A DNA stretch of 64,000 nt, from assembly GCF_001632365.1 (NCBI RefSeq), contig NW_024468520.1:413016-477015 (forward strand), read 5' to 3'. The stretch comes from Laetiporus sulphureus 93-53 (taxonomy: Eukaryota; Basidiomycota; Agaricomycetes; Polyporales; Laetiporaceae). Below, one piece after another: positions 22,990 to 35,356 of the stretch. The notes below the pieces were generated by a model. The model was not told the DNA's origin. It was given only the letters and a program-made list of their open reading frames with translations, and did no database searches. The translations under genes and the position numbers were made by a program. The number at the start of each line of letters is the position of its first letter. Position 1 is the first letter of the stretch.

Positions 22990-25771
22990 CTCTTGGTGAT
23001 TAAACCACAAGATCCTTTCTCCTCTGTCTGTGCTTCCACTTCCTGGAAGGAAGGATTCTTGACACAGTATGCATGGAGCTGTCATGCGATTCGGAGGATT
23101 CATCATTCGTGCCGATGCTTGATTGTTCCGGTGCAGGGCTGCCCAGAGACTGGTATCTCCTTTCGAATTGATCAGCCCAAGAAGTCTGATTGGCACTTGA
23201 TGATTTAGAATCACTGTTAAACAAGTCGACGGTACGTCCACTGCGATGCACTTGAGGGCTTAAGGGACTTGGAGAAGTTCCTTGCTTTGCATTGCTGCCA
23301 GTGCTTGGATTCGAAGAATCGATACTGGAGTTTTGTGCATAGCTGCCTTGGGATGCTTGGGTGATAACGAATCAGGGATTCGTCCTGCATTCCATCGTTC
23401 ATGCTTTTGCAACGGTCGTGACCTTGATTGATTACTGTTTTCAGAAGTAACATTCCTCCGTGATGGCTTTGGACATTCAAATTCGCGATGTCCGATACAA
23501 TTACAGTTTCAGCATCAACCAGAGAACTGTCCTTGACCTGGTTGTGAATGGTGAGAGTCTTCGCGAGTCCCTTTGAATGGCTGATTGATCCATTGGTTAA
23601 TGGAAGGTGAAGACTGCTGGCCTGACTTAGTCGACTGCCGTTGCTTTGTCTTCTTCTGTTTGCCTTTCTGGTTAGGACATGTCTCCATATTCCAGCTGGG
23701 CATGTTATCTGCTGAAGAGGAAGATGTAGATGACGAAGTACTTTCATCGTCATCTCCTTGCTGTCTCTTGTCAAATTTTCTTTAGACAATGGCCTTGATA
23801 CCATGCCATTCTTTTTGACTGAGATCGAGCGATGCCATAAGTACTTCCTTCCATATTGATGTGGGGAAGGCCGTCTGGTCATTATGTGATGAATGCATAC
23901 GTATGGCACCGATCTGAATGGTATTCATGCCAAGAATATTTTCAGACATTCGATCGATATCCATAGGTTCGTCATCATCTTCTTCAGCTTCCTTCTTCTT
24001 TCGATCGACATGGTGGTCTCGACTACTGGTTCCGAGAAGAAGCTTGACAAGTTTCGCATTGACCAACTTAGTTACCAGCTGCTCAATCTGCTTCCGCATC
24101 TTCTTCATGATCGGCAGATCTTTTAAGGGTTCGTTTGATCCGGTAGATGCGTGTGCATCTTTCTTCTTAATTGAAGAAGCCCTCTGCTTCTTTGTTGATT
24201 TGATAACTTGTATGGGTTGCGCGTTTCACAGGGTTCTATCGACATTTGGCTTCTTTGCAGGGCATTGATCCATCTCGTGCCCTGACTGCCTGCATCGGTA
24301 GCACAGGCGTTCCTTGACTGGACAGCTCCGTACTTGTTGTATTCGTTGTGCCCTGTCGATGTCCATTGCATTGAGATCATCTATATCCATCGAATCTCCT
24401 TCATCCATTGAATCCCCCCTGAATCGCGTGTATGATGAAATCAAAGATATTGCTTTTTCCCTTATGGACGTTTTGAAGGTCATTGACTTGTCTTGCAGTG
24501 TCGCAAGCATCCTCATACATGGTTGGAGGATTCGGAGTAAGGAAGACTTTTTCTGCCAACTTCGATTCCAAGCCTCGCTTGAAATGAATGAACTTGGTAT
24601 AGTCGTCGTCGATTTCAGCATAGTGAAATAGGATGTTGAGATTCCCAATGTAATCGTCGACCTTTCCTTTCTTCTGCCTACACTGATTGTCGAGTAACGT
24701 TTGCCATGCTTGATTCTTGGTTGCAACTCCTCCATACTTTTCTTGGAGTGTCATCCGAAAGTCGCGATAAAGTCCTAAATCATCCGCTCTTCCTGTAGAT
24801 GCGATCATCACTGCTTCCCATGATTTGACCCATTTTGCTGCTGCTGAACCAGGTTCGAAGTGGGATAGGATGAACGTTATCTGACTGTAGTCATCGTCAT
24901 ATATGTGGATGTTTGCCTGGAGATGTCGTTCTCTAGCCTGGAGGAATAACGTAAACGTTTGCTTATCTCCTGCGAATGGTCGGATTTCTCCTAGCTGTAA
25001 TTCCTCCTTGTCCAATTTTGGTAGTGCAGAATTGTACATCGCATATAGATTCATTTCCAGGAGATATTCCTGCCACTGGAATTCCAGACACATCGGTCCT
25101 GGATGCACTGGTGGTCCACTTGAAGGATCATACTGTGCTTTGATGGGATTTTGACCAGTAGTTCTCAAACTACTTGTTTGCACCATGGCCGACTGCGGCC
25201 TGATTGGTACTCCCAATAGTGTTACTGGCCTTCCTCCTTCCGAGGCTGTCCTGGTTAAAGGTGTCGTTCTAACTTCTTTCCATAATTCTAACCCATCGTA
25301 GGGTTTCTTCGATGTTGGCGTGACACTGGAATCACCACTCCCTAGTAGACTTGGATTGATGCTAAGAGAATTCCATTCCTCCCGTGCTTTATCCTTGTTT
25401 GATCCTTCAGCATCCTCTGGCCTTGGATCGACTTGTATTGCTTCTCCTCTAGGAAGGTCTGTATGCATTAGGAATTCCTCCTCGAAATCTTTTGTAATGT
25501 CCTTCCTATTATTGATTACCCATCGAATTTCTTCAATGTCATGTTCGAGCTCTCGAAGCTCCTGCTGCTCTTCTGGGGTTGTAAGGTTCCCCACCCTTTG
25601 TCGTCTTCGCAATGCAATGGCTCGCGTATTCCTGGCATCTTCGAACCAATCCAATTCTTCATTGGTTGCATCGTTCCATGACAACGGCGTCATGTGTCCT
25701 TTGTCTCCTTGATAGCCTACCGGCTCATCTCCGGAGTCCGATTCGTATCCTTTGTTTTCGCGATATGACAT
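22990..25771 (-). pseudogene. Broken gag of gag-only element copy 2
   Basis: It starts at ATG 25771 (MSYRENKGYESDSGDEPVG) and follows the intact 921-residue Gag for about 450 residues. The frame is lost near 24400, and later pieces lie in other frames (24735-24226, 24108-23782, 23909-23217, 23251-23000). The first zinc knuckle is still readable (CYRCRQSGHEMDQC). At the second, a Cys codon region reads as HCN-x-like sequence in a shifted frame. It is non-functional. Confidence 0.8.
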
Positions 25772-26159
25772 CTTGCCTTTTCTTGGTGGCCCTTAACCAA
25801 TTGTTTGTCGACTGCACCAGTCCACGTCTCCACACAAAGTTCTTCTGGATAGTCACACAGACTACTGCTAGTTCCTTGAATCTTCTTGATTCTGAATTGC
25901 CTTCCCTGGGAAGGGCTTTAGCACATCTTCTACGTGTGCCTCAGTTGAGGGCTTCTCTTCTGGATTACCACACAGGTAACCGCTAGTGCTTGAGTTCGAT
26001 AAATACACAGATTCGAGGGTGACCACACAGGTTCCCTTTCCCCGTCGTACCGAGGTAACCACACAGGTCTTGATTCTCCTGTAGCGTCCAAGTAGACCCC
26101 ACTTCTTGTAAGTGGTTCTAAACCTAAACAGGTTGACCTATAGAAAAACCTCTTCCAAA

Positions 26160-26885
26160 TGTTATGAAGCGTTCTCTGCTAGAACGTTCAGAACCACNNN
26201 NNNNNNNNNNNNNNNNNNNNNNNNNNNNNNNNNNNNNNNNNNNNNNNNNNNNNNNNNNNNNNNNNNNNNNNNNNNNNNNNNNNNNNNNNNNNNNNNNNNN
26301 NNNNNNNNNNNNNNNNNNNNNNNNNNNNNNNNNNNNNNNNNNNNNNNNNNNNNNNNNNNNNNNNNNNNNNNNNNNNNNNNNNNNNNNNNNNNNNNNNNNN
26401 NNNNNNNNNNNNNNNNNNNNNNNNNNNNNNNNNNNNNNNNNNNNNNNNNNNNNNNNNNNNNNNNNNNNNNNNNNNNNNNNNNNNNNNNNNNNNNNNNNNN
26501 NNNNNNNNNNNNNNNNNNNNNNNNNNNNNNNNNNNNNNNNNNNNNNNNNNNNTCCACCCCTTTATATAGTCGCAGACCTATAGTCTGGGGTACTAGTACG
26601 AGGGGTCCTCTACACTGCCTCAGTGATAAAGATAGGTGAAACACACCAGAGCTTAGCTGCTGCGAGCCAGGTAATTGGTGAGCTAAGAAAGCATAGGTGA
26701 AATACCTGAAATATGAAATGAGAACCAAAGTCCTGAATCGCAGATCCTGGGGTTAGAACTTGAGAACCCTAGAAGCTATCCTCGATCACATAGTGACTGA
26801 TATCACCTGACCGTAATTGGGCATCTCTTCTAGGCGCTTGTTCATGGGGATCACGTGACCATGAGCGACAGTACGTTTCATAACA
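26160..26885 (-). repeat. 5' LTR of gag-only element copy 2, with gap
   Basis: The first 38 bp and last 333 bp match the family LTR; the middle is unsequenced. Confidence 0.85.
26198..26552. other. Assembly gap (355 N) inside an LTR
   Basis: A run of N. The surrounding LTR is 726 positions long with the gap, close to the 705-733 bp of its relatives, so the gap size appears to be estimated from real data rather than arbitrary. Confidence 0.95.
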
Positions 26886-26890
26886 AAAAC

Positions 26891-28055
26891 CTGAAAATCA
26901 TGAAGATGTTGGTCGGAAATCTGATGCTGTAACCACCTGCAATTTTAGCTCATTTGATATTCATTACTTTCATTAGGAAAGGACGGTTACAGAGACATCA
27001 TCTTCACAAGACATATCAGGTCAGATGAGCAGCAGTAGCAGATGCTCTTAATGGCTGAAAGCCCATAACTGCTATTATAGAGACATCAAAATAGATGTTT
27101 CGCGCATTCAATGTTTCCCCAAAGATGATGTCCCTGAAGAATTGCTTGCCGTTACATGTCAAAATGAAGATGTCAGTATATTACAGACTGAGAACAACAA
27201 GTATGTACCTTCATACATCGACATGGATACAAACGATCATCATGTTGCAGATGGTTAGCCATTTATGCACAAATGTCATGTTATATAAACACTGATGAAT
27301 ATTTGCATCATTTCAGATAGCGGTGGAGATGTTATACCACTCTAGTTTGTAACCAGCACTGACATGGATTCAATTGGCATGTCCATGGATGAATTAATGA
27401 TGTGGAGGCTTGAAACTACATGGCAAAATGAACATAAGAGGCGTTATTTGGTGCAGCATAGCCAACATCCGGTGCGAGATTTAGGCTATCCTCTGCAGTG
27501 AGACATGAATGATTTGAATCAACATGAACATAATTTGTTCAAGAAAGTGTTCCCCACCTTGTTTCCATATGGTGTTGGTGGCATTGAAGCCGATCGACTG
27601 GTCCATGTATCTTTCATTGAACATGTTCGATGGTGTTTGCAGTTTCATAATGGACATTTTTGTCAACATCATTCATTCCCTTTTCTAGTGTTTGGAATCA
27701 AACAAAGGAGACAGGCTCTTACATCTGTGAAAATCCAAATCAATCACCATGACTTTGAAGCGGACATGCAGATTTTGAGACATATCACTGTAGATAACCT
27801 TCGTCAAGCAGCAAGAGAAGAGGCTGCAAAGATGTCTATAAGTAACAGGGCCATGCGCTTGCTGAAGAAACATATTCATGCTGTGGGTGGATGGGTTATG
27901 GAATCTGATCAAGCATGTTATCAGCTCAGGTCGAAGATATGGTCTACATCCATTTACCTATCACCACGAACCCTGTGGATGACGATCAATCCTGATGACT
28001 TACATGATCCTAATTTGCTGGGAAGCGCATTGACATGAAAAACTTATCTGCAACT
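26891..28055 (+). pseudogene. Helitron transposase, Helitron-like N region
   Basis: The reading resumes after element copy 2. It includes LKAHNCYYRDI (near 27045), then a clear stretch from 27505: FKKVFPTLFPYGVGGIE, VSFIEHVRWCLQFHNG, HHSFPFLVFGIKQRRQAL, GGWVMESDQACYQLRSKIWS and TINPDDLHDPN. These are hallmark segments of the Helitron-like N domain before the Rep nuclease. Stops at about 26929 and 27053 and several shifts break it. The frame then runs KRIDMKNLSAT up to 28055, where the inverted-repeat element is inserted. Confidence 0.8.
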
Positions 28056-29245
28056 CACTGGGTGAAACAATCAATAAATTGAGGTGAAAGATGGTAAAGA
28101 TATTGAAGAAAAAGTTCAAATCTTTTCAGCATCTTTACCGTCAATTTGTGATAAAAGTATTCAAAATATTATTAACATCTTTTCTTGCTAAAGATGATGA
28201 AAAGATTGGAAAAAGATTGGGTGACATATTAGCAATCATTTTTTCAATCATTTCATCAATCTTTCAGACAAAGTTATGATAAAAAGTTTTAAAATCTTTT
28301 TTTATTGTTTTCTTATCAAAGATAATGCACATATTGTGACCATGTCACATTATTATCATTCTACACCAAGCTAATATTAGAATTTAAAGGTCCATACTCA
28401 GGTCCAAATGTCTCTTGAAGCCTTAGTACCAGCATAGTATTGATCTCTACATCTTAGCACTAGCATAGTACTAGCATATGCTACTAGTACTAACCTTCAG
28501 ACTGTAGTACTAACTTAGCACTAGCATAGCACTACTTTTTAAAGCCTTAGTACTAGCATAATACTAATGTTTAGATGGTAGTACTAGCATTTGAACCTTA
28601 GTACTAGCTTAGTACTAGCATAGTACTAACCTCCAGACCTTGGTACTAGCTTGATACTAGCATAGCACTAGCATTTAGACCTTAGTGCTAGCATAGTACT
28701 AGCCTTGAGACCTTAGTACTAGCATTTAGATCTTAGTACTAGCATAGTACTAACCTTTAGACCTTAGTACTAGCATAGTACTAGCGTAGTACTAACCTTC
28801 AAACCTTAGTACTAATCTGCAAATCTTAGTACTAGATTAGTACTAGCATAGTACTAACCTTCAGACCTTAATACTAGCATAGTGCTAATATATAAACCTG
28901 AGTATTAACCTCTGTATCTTAGTACTAGCTTGTATATGCAAACAAGAGTGTGCCATAGTCACAATATTTTCATCATCTTTGATCAAAAAAGAAGTAAAAA
29001 AAGATTTTAAAACTTTTCATCATAGTTTTGTCTGAAAGATTGTCAAATGATTAAAGAAATGATTATTAATCTTTCCTCCAATCTCCTTTCAATCTTTTCA
29101 TCATCTTTCACAACAAAAGATGTTACCAATATTTTAAATACTTTTATCACAAATTGACAGTGAGGATGCTTAAAAGATTTTAACTTTTTCTTCAATATTT
29201 TTACCATCTTTCACCTCAAATTATTGATTGTTTCACCCAGTGAGT
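28056..29245. mobile_element. CACTA-like element with ~290-bp inverted arms
   Basis: It starts CACTGGGTGAAACAATCAA, and the complement of its right end (about 28952-29242) is nearly the same for about 290 bp. The Helitron reading SAT|LGPD is interrupted exactly here. ACT precedes it at 28053-28055 and recurs at 29246-29248, giving a 3-bp duplication if the right border is placed at 29245. CACT... ends with a 3-bp duplication suggest the CACTA (EnSpm) superfamily. The core is a tandem repeat and no transposase is present, so it is non-autonomous. The exact right border (29242 or 29245) is uncertain. Confidence 0.7.
28410..28940. repeat. Imperfect minisatellite of TAGTACTAGCA units
   Basis: The core between the arms is built of degenerate repeats around CCTTAGTACTAGCATAGTAC with spacers such as aaccttcagac. 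The units contain the palindrome AGTACT many times, so either strand can fold on itself. No coding potential is visible. Confidence 0.8.
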
Positions 29246-30419
29246 ACTCTAGGACCAGATGTAAAATGATGTGCGAGCAATGTTGCACATGATTCCATGG
29301 CTGCTGCGCAATTTTTCAAGTATCTTGTCAATGCAATTGTAGAGAAGTTGTTTCAGATAAGAGTTACAAACCATGGAAGACGAGTCAAAAGCAAGATTGG
29401 GGTTATCGGTCGTGTGAGCAGTTATTTTAGAGTGGTAGAAAGCCAAGGTCATGGAACTCTCCATCTTCATATGTTCGTATGGCTTCGCGGTGCACTGTCA
29501 GTGAATGAGATGATCAATGCTTTAAGTCAAGAAGACTTCCGAGAGAAAGTGCACACGTACATTGCAAACACAATCCATGCTCATGTAGATGGACTGGATA
29601 ATGAGTCGTCTATTGGATCATGTGCACCGAACCTCAAATTGCATACGGAAGGCCACCGGATCCTAGCTGGGGGAGCTACAAAGAAGATTTCATTAGATTC
29701 GAGAAGAGGGTAGCATGGTCAAAGCAGGTTCATGAATGCGAAGCGAATCGTTGCCTGATGAAGTACAGAGGGTGCAAGTGAGGCACCCCCTGGGCTCTGC
29801 CTGATGTCAATTGGGTAGATGAAGCCAGAAGATGGAGACGAAAGCGTATGTTCAGGTGTTTCAACTCATGGCAACTGGACATATCAGTCGCAGTATGCTG
29901 TAACAATGACATCAAACTCCTTATGAATGGCAGAGACACAGGCAACATTACCTTCTATGAAACTAACTATGCGAGTAAGAAACAGGGGCGAAGCTATAAT
30001 ATGTCAGCACTGTTTGCGAATTCACCAGCTTTTCAATTGGAAGACAATCTGTATTTGCAAGACATCAGAAAGCATAATCAAATGATGTTGTTCTGGTGTA
30101 TACATGCATTGAACAGAGAACAAGAAGTTGCAGCACTAATGGTCATAATGCTTCTGATGGGGTGGGAATTTGTATTCAGCTTGCATCAGTATGAGATCAT
30201 TTATTGGTCAACTTTTGTGTAATATCTATTGAAGATTGACAGCAGTTTACGGTCAATGAATAAGTGAGTTGAATCAATGAACCATTGAGCACAAAGTGAG
30301 AACTGAGTGTAAATATATTACAGCATATCCGTTCGTCCACCACAATCAAACAATAGTGGTGAATCCATGGACGATCATGCTGACGTACATCGTTAAAAAG
30401 TACATTCACATGTTTGCAT
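29246..30419 (+). pseudogene. Helitron Rep (HUH) nuclease region
   Basis: The open part 29297-29713 reads AAAQFFKYLVNAI, IGVIGRVSSYFRVVESQGHG and TLHLHMFVWLRGA. HLH at 29462-29470 is the metal-binding two-histidine motif of the rolling-circle initiator. A second part (29848-30222) has CNNDIKLLMNGRDT and FYETNYASKKQGRSYN, where the tyrosine/lysine catalytic segment of Helitron Rep (Y-x2-K-Y/K) is expected; the YASKKQGKSYN-like run fits. Stops and shifts lie between the pieces. This nuclease nicks and rejoins element ends during rolling-circle transposition. Confidence 0.8.
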
Positions 30420-32936
30420 TGACAAATTGTTCATAGCAAGATGATGACAAAAATGTCAGTATTCGTTTCGACAACCAACATTGTTTGAACGTGCAAAGCC
30501 AGGTTGTCGATTATCAATTTCGAGGAGATGAGTCGAGACACACAATGTGTTGGAATTTTTTGTGAACACCTATGAAGAGAAGTTAACGAACAGAAGCGAG
30601 CATGCACTCAATAATGGAAGAGGACGTATTTCCAACATGTGATCGCGATATCGGTCCAGGCATCCATTTCACAACAACGTAGTCTGAATATTGCGAACCG
30701 AAGGGCATAACACCCTACCTAACTTCATCGGAAAGTATTTTCCAGGTCAAGATTTGATGGATCCCCATGCCAGAGTTATCTATTATGCATCCATGTTACT
30801 GCTTTTGAAGCCATGGTGATGGTTACAAGATCTCTGAGAGCATGAACAAACATGAGAAAATGCATATGAACAGTTCCTGCATGGCACATCAGATGGTATC
30901 TGAAGGATTATTTCAAATATACAACATTTTTACTGATGCAAATTGAGTGCATTAGAGCATGCAAAGAGGAAAGATGACACCAGTCATGTGGTACCATCCT
31001 CAGACAAGGAAAGTGAAGTCGATGCAGATTTTTGTGGCGAAGTCAACGCTGGTGACAATAGGGTGAACATGTCCAAACGTGATGAGGAAATGCTCACAGA
31101 GGAGTTAACGGATGCTTTGGAAGTGACCCAGAAACATTTGCATGGGCTCCTAGTGGTAGAGGCAGGACAAATTGCTGGTATATTCGATGATTTGAAACAG
31201 ACGATGTGTCTCTTCTTAGCACAACGTGCAATGTGTAATGACCTGGATCAATTACAGAGATGGAAATTGGACCTGATTAAGCAATCAAACGAGCTTACAC
31301 TGTCCATTCCATCAATGTGGATGACAATGAAGAGACCAGCGATGTCGAACATTATCAAGGAAATGTCGACAGTGATCTGACTGTGGACATGATGGTCTCA
31401 CATCTGATGACTGAATCTCTGGAAGCGTTAGATCACTCACAACTGCTCGATGATCAATGAAGGGCTTACGAGATCATTTCATGGCACCTGAAACATACAA
31501 CGTCAGGAAACTGACCTCCGCAGTTTATGATGTTGATACATGGTGAAGGAGGCACCAGAAAGTCGATGGTCATCCAGACAATAGACAGCACCTTCACCAG
31601 AATGGGAGTGGAAGAATGGCTAGTGAAAGCAGCATATACAGGGATAGCAGTGTCAGTGATTGATGGCAAGACAACCCATACAATAGCAGAGATCAACGTT
31701 AATGGTCATCCGATGTCTGCGAAAAAGAGAAAAATGTTAGCGATGTACTGGGGGCAGAAGAGATATCGGTGATATCAAAGGAGATGTTAGCCAGGATAAC
31801 GTAACATCAGATCAGCAAGAGCAGGGTCTGACCATGAAGATGAACTGTTTGGAGGCATCAATGTGATATTATGTGGTGATTTTCATCAGTTCACCCCCGT
31901 GTTGCAGCCACCCACTTCGACACTGTACTATTTGATCAAAATGGTCAAGAAAGTGTAGGAAGATAGTCGAGCAGGAAGATTGTTATACGAACGTTTTTGT
32001 ACGGTCATCATACTGAAAGAACAAGTTTGCATGATTGATCCAGTATGGTTGAATTTTCTACGGCACTTATGTGCTGGCAATGTCAGAGAAGCCGACATGC
32101 GCATGCTGCAGGAGCTCATTATCAATGACGGAAACTGTCCACAATCAGGCTATGACTCACCTCCGTGGAGCTTGGCTACACTAGTCACTCCCTGCCATGG
32201 TGTATGTGAAGCATGGAATAATGCAGCACTCAACTGGCACTGCAACTGAACAGGTGAAAGGATGTTTATATGTATAGCTGAAGATGACATGAAAGGACGT
32301 GCGTTAAATGTTCACAAAAAAATAGCTTTGGTGAGGACAGAACATAAGCCAGCAAGACATCAGAAGCGACGACTATCACGGAAGATGAAGATCGCTGTCA
32401 GTATGAAAGTCATGGTGATGCTGAATCTGTCAACAGACTTGGATATTGCAAATGAAGTGCAAGGCATGATGGCAAAGATCATACTGCATCCAGAGGAGTC
32501 AGAACACGGGGACAATACCATAGTCAGGTTGCAACACTTACCAGCATACATCATTGTCAAGTTGAACAGGACAAAGGTTGCGAAGCTAAAAGGACTGGAG
32601 GAGCAGGAAATTCCAATCGAGCCCACACAGCAAATGTGGTCGCTTAATGTTGCCAATGTAGGTGCCGAGAACCAACACGTCAAGGTCACAATGCATCAGA
32701 GACAGTATCCAATCATAGTAGCTTATGCATTGACAGATTATCGATCGCAGGGACAAACTATGAAAAATATGTTCATTGACATGGCGAGGCCTCCGACAGG
32801 AAAGCTGAGCCTGTTCAATTTATATGTTGTGCTTTCGTGCAGTCACGGCCGGAAAACAATATGGATACTCAGGAATCTCAATGAAAACATGTTTCATGAA
32901 CCTCATGACGAGAGATTGTTGATGGAAGATGAATGA
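30420..32936 (+). pseudogene. Helitron PIF1-type helicase region
   Basis: A linker with FIGKYFPGQDLMDPHARVIYYASML (about 30740-30800) leads to the helicase. The P-loop region is MMLIHGEGGTRKSMVIQTI at 31527, with Arg in place of the P-loop Gly before Lys. Then come VKAAYTGIAVSVIDGKTTH, a GGINVILCGDFHQF box near 31853-31890, and the C-terminal part 32262-32936 with TDYRSQGQT, the ARPPTGKLSLFNLYVVLSCS run and GRKTIWILRN. Order and motifs match the helicase half of Helitron proteins. Stops near 31380, 31460, 31770 and 31803 and the P-loop change show it is dead. Confidence 0.8.
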
Positions 32937-34207
32937 TTGGCTGACTTAGATCATAAAATGATGGCATGATGGAATGAAATTGATCGCCACATGCATCATT
33001 CCAACATATAGCACAGCGTATACTTTACACAACTAATTTGTATCATGCAATGATTGGCCATAAACAACGATGGAACATAACTATGATCCATGGCATTAAC
33101 ATTCAAAAACAGCATAAACAGAACATATAGAAAATATAAACTGCAGCATGCACACGCGATTGCTAATCACAAAATGATATGGTCAATAGAACACCGCTGG
33201 ATGTACAAGGCACATTCACCATACGTATTCAAAATCCTCATCCTGATGACATCTATAAGGGCCATCAATAGCCAACATGCATTGGCACCGGACTAATGAA
33301 CTCTATCCAGAAGGAAAACAACATAAAGTAGGCACCAGACAATGGAAAATGGGAGAACGAACTATGTGCCAGAATGCGTGATCACAAAACAAAAGAGCAG
33401 AACACCAAATGGATATGCGCACAACAATGTAGACGTGTAGGACAAGGAGGAGCAGACAGCGTTGGAGAGGATGTATAAATTAAAGAGGAGCATAACACCA
33501 TTGAACACTGACCACCACAAGAACATATGCACAAAACGATGACGTAAAGCATATGACAGTGACGAGAGAAATGGAAACAGCTAAAAAAAGGTGAACAATG
33601 GAAAGTGATCGATGGACACAAACAAATACAAACTCCTGTGTAAAAAATTGCATCACCATTGTGCTCGGAAGAAACCTTGCAGTCGCAAGGTAATTTCTAT
33701 AATATCATCCATTCACGTGGCCTAAATTCTGTTTGTGCCACAACAAAAGACAGGAAGAAATTCTATGTTTTGCTTCACAGATCCACCAGTGAGCAAGCTC
33801 TGGTCATGAATCTGCATTGACATGGAGGAATGCTGAGAGTATCTTGATGCCCACATATATTCAGCCCATTATTGAACTGTACTATCTCAGTTCATCTTTA
33901 AAGCCGGAATTGACCTTCAAGTAGCTTGGATGATTGCTTCCGATGCTGAAATGGAGACCACTCCAGAGCTAGCTGAGCCACTTGATGACATCTATGGACA
34001 TTGAACATTTGATGCTGCTCAATGTGTGAAATGACGACAAGATCTTTGATGTTAGGTGACACAATTTAAACTTTAGTTCCCCGGATTCTCGTTCATCCAG
34101 TATCACAAATTTTGTACTTCGAGATAAAACTTGTGCTCGGTGTGCATAGATGCAGATTTTCCATTCACTTGAAGCATATTGTTCAGTGTGCAAAGTTATG
34201 AACTTCC
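32937..34207. other. Unassigned stretch downstream of Helitron helicase
   Basis: No gene is visible. A short perfect hairpin lies at 33675-33690 (CCTTGC, loop AGTC, GCAAGG). It could be near the Helitron 3' end, but the expected CTRR terminus 10-12 nt after it is not clear (it reads CTAT). The last five bases, CTTCC (34203-34207), are the left target duplication of the next element. Confidence 0.45.
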
Positions 34208-34413
34208 TGTTAGAATCTGGACACAGAGCACAGATGTGAGAGGCCCCAGTGCGACCTGCGCCACTGGCATGGGAGAGTAGTAGTGCACATGTATATAATA
34301 GAGTGCAGCTACAATGAGACGGGTCATCGGTTTGGCCCAGTGGAGCCATCTTCTAGAGAGCAGGTGACTCTCAAACTCCTGGCCATGCAGTGGGCTGGCT
34401 GGGAAAGTCACCA
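34208..34413 (+). repeat. TRIM-like element LTR 1
   Basis: 206 bp, with the TATA-like gtatataata near 34290. An ATG frame of about 74 codons starting in it (34283-34507, MHMYII) has a counterpart in the second repeat unit; whether it is translated is unknown. Confidence 0.8.
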
Positions 34414-35151
34414 CAAACTGATCATCATTGACCAAGAAGCACTCACCGCAATCAACGAGAACCACCACTATGAGGTTCCTGCTGGGGACCATGATGCTGA
34501 CTGGTGAGTGATCCAGTCAGCAGGTCAAGGGCTGAGAGCTGAAGCAGGTCACCAAGGTGCGAAGGCTGCAGGGCAGCTGAGAGACAGGTGTGGCTGGGCA
34601 GGGGTGAGATTAAAAGGTCAAGGGCAGGAGGGTGAGGGCCAGAGGGTCGACCGTGGGGCGCCGCTGTGGTGATACAAGACACCAGGTGCAGGGGGCGGGC
34701 ACTGCACGAGGGTGAGCCTGCCAGCAAGGCAGAGGCAGAACAGGGCATCAAAGGGCAGGCCAAGCAGATGCCAAGTGAGACAGGCTGGCAGTCCGACAAA
34801 GTGGCACAGCCACAGGACGCGAAGCACTGAAGAAGCTGAGCGGGCGCTTGCAAGGGGTGTGCACAGAACCAGAAACTGGGATCTGAATCCAAGGGGCACT
34901 GGGACTGGCGTGCAGACTGAGGTGAGCGACGAGCGCATGGGGGCGCTATAGGAAGTCACCAAAAATGGACACGTATGAGATGTGTATGGTATGGAGACCA
35001 GGACCCAAGATCAGGGGGCACCAGGACTGGCATACAGACTGAGGTGGGCAGGGAAGCACATGGAATGGAGACCAGCATCCCTGGGGACAGGGAGTGCGGT
35101 ACAGGTGTGTGGCCCACAATGGGATAGACGCAGCAGTGGCTAGGTCGAGGT

Positions 35152-35356
35152 GTTAGAATCTGGGCATGGAGCGCAGATGTGAGAGGCCTCGGTGCGACCT
35201 GCGCCACTGGCGTGGGAGAGTAGTAGCGTGCGTGTATATAATAGGGCATGGCTACAATGGGACGGGCCATCAGTTTGGCCCCGTGGAGCCATCTTCTAGA
35301 GAGTGGGTGACTCCTGAACTTCTGGCCGCACAGCGGGCTGGCTGGGAAAGTCAACA
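35152..35356 (+). repeat. TRIM-like element LTR 2 (middle)
   Basis: 205 bp. The internal sequence before it matches that before LTR 3, and the sequence after it matches that after LTR 1. This is what unequal recombination between two LTRs would give. Confidence 0.8.

Larger units (their letters stand above)
22259..26885 (-). mobile_element. Gag-only LTR retrotransposon, copy 2 (broken gag)
   Basis: Same family as 7273-11949: LTRs at 22259-22963 and 26160-26885, the same primer site, and the same single-gene interior. A perfect AAAAC duplication flanks it (22254-22258 and 26886-26890). It sits in the Helitron frame, which reads on correctly once the element and one AAAAC are skipped. The right LTR contains a 355-bp assembly gap. 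Gag is broken by shifts. Sequence divergence from copy 1 is mostly transitions. Confidence 0.9.
2110..32936 (+). mobile_element. Degenerate Helitron, split by later insertions
   Basis: Pieces of one Helitron transposase lie in the right order on the plus strand: an N-terminal cysteine-rich domain (2110-2764), a 26-bp scrap (22233-22258), a Helitron-like N domain (26891-28055), the Rep/HUH nuclease region (29246-30222) and a PIF1-type helicase (about 30420-32936). The reading continues across each gap when the inserted elements are skipped, which ties the pieces together. Stops and frameshifts throughout mean no activity. The Rep two-histidine motif HLH is still readable at 29462-29470. The helicase P-loop reads GGTRKS rather than GGTGKS. 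Helitrons transpose by a rolling-circle-like route using the Rep nuclease and helicase. I could not define the termini securely. Confidence 0.85.

Noticed and set aside
28391..28960. CRISPR-like array at the TAGTACTAGC repeats
   Set aside because: The repeats are degenerate with no unique regular spacers, in a fungal genome and inside an inverted-repeat element.
33675..33690. Hairpin as a definite Helitron 3' end
   Set aside because: The expected CTRR end 10-12 nt downstream is not present; kept only as a possibility.
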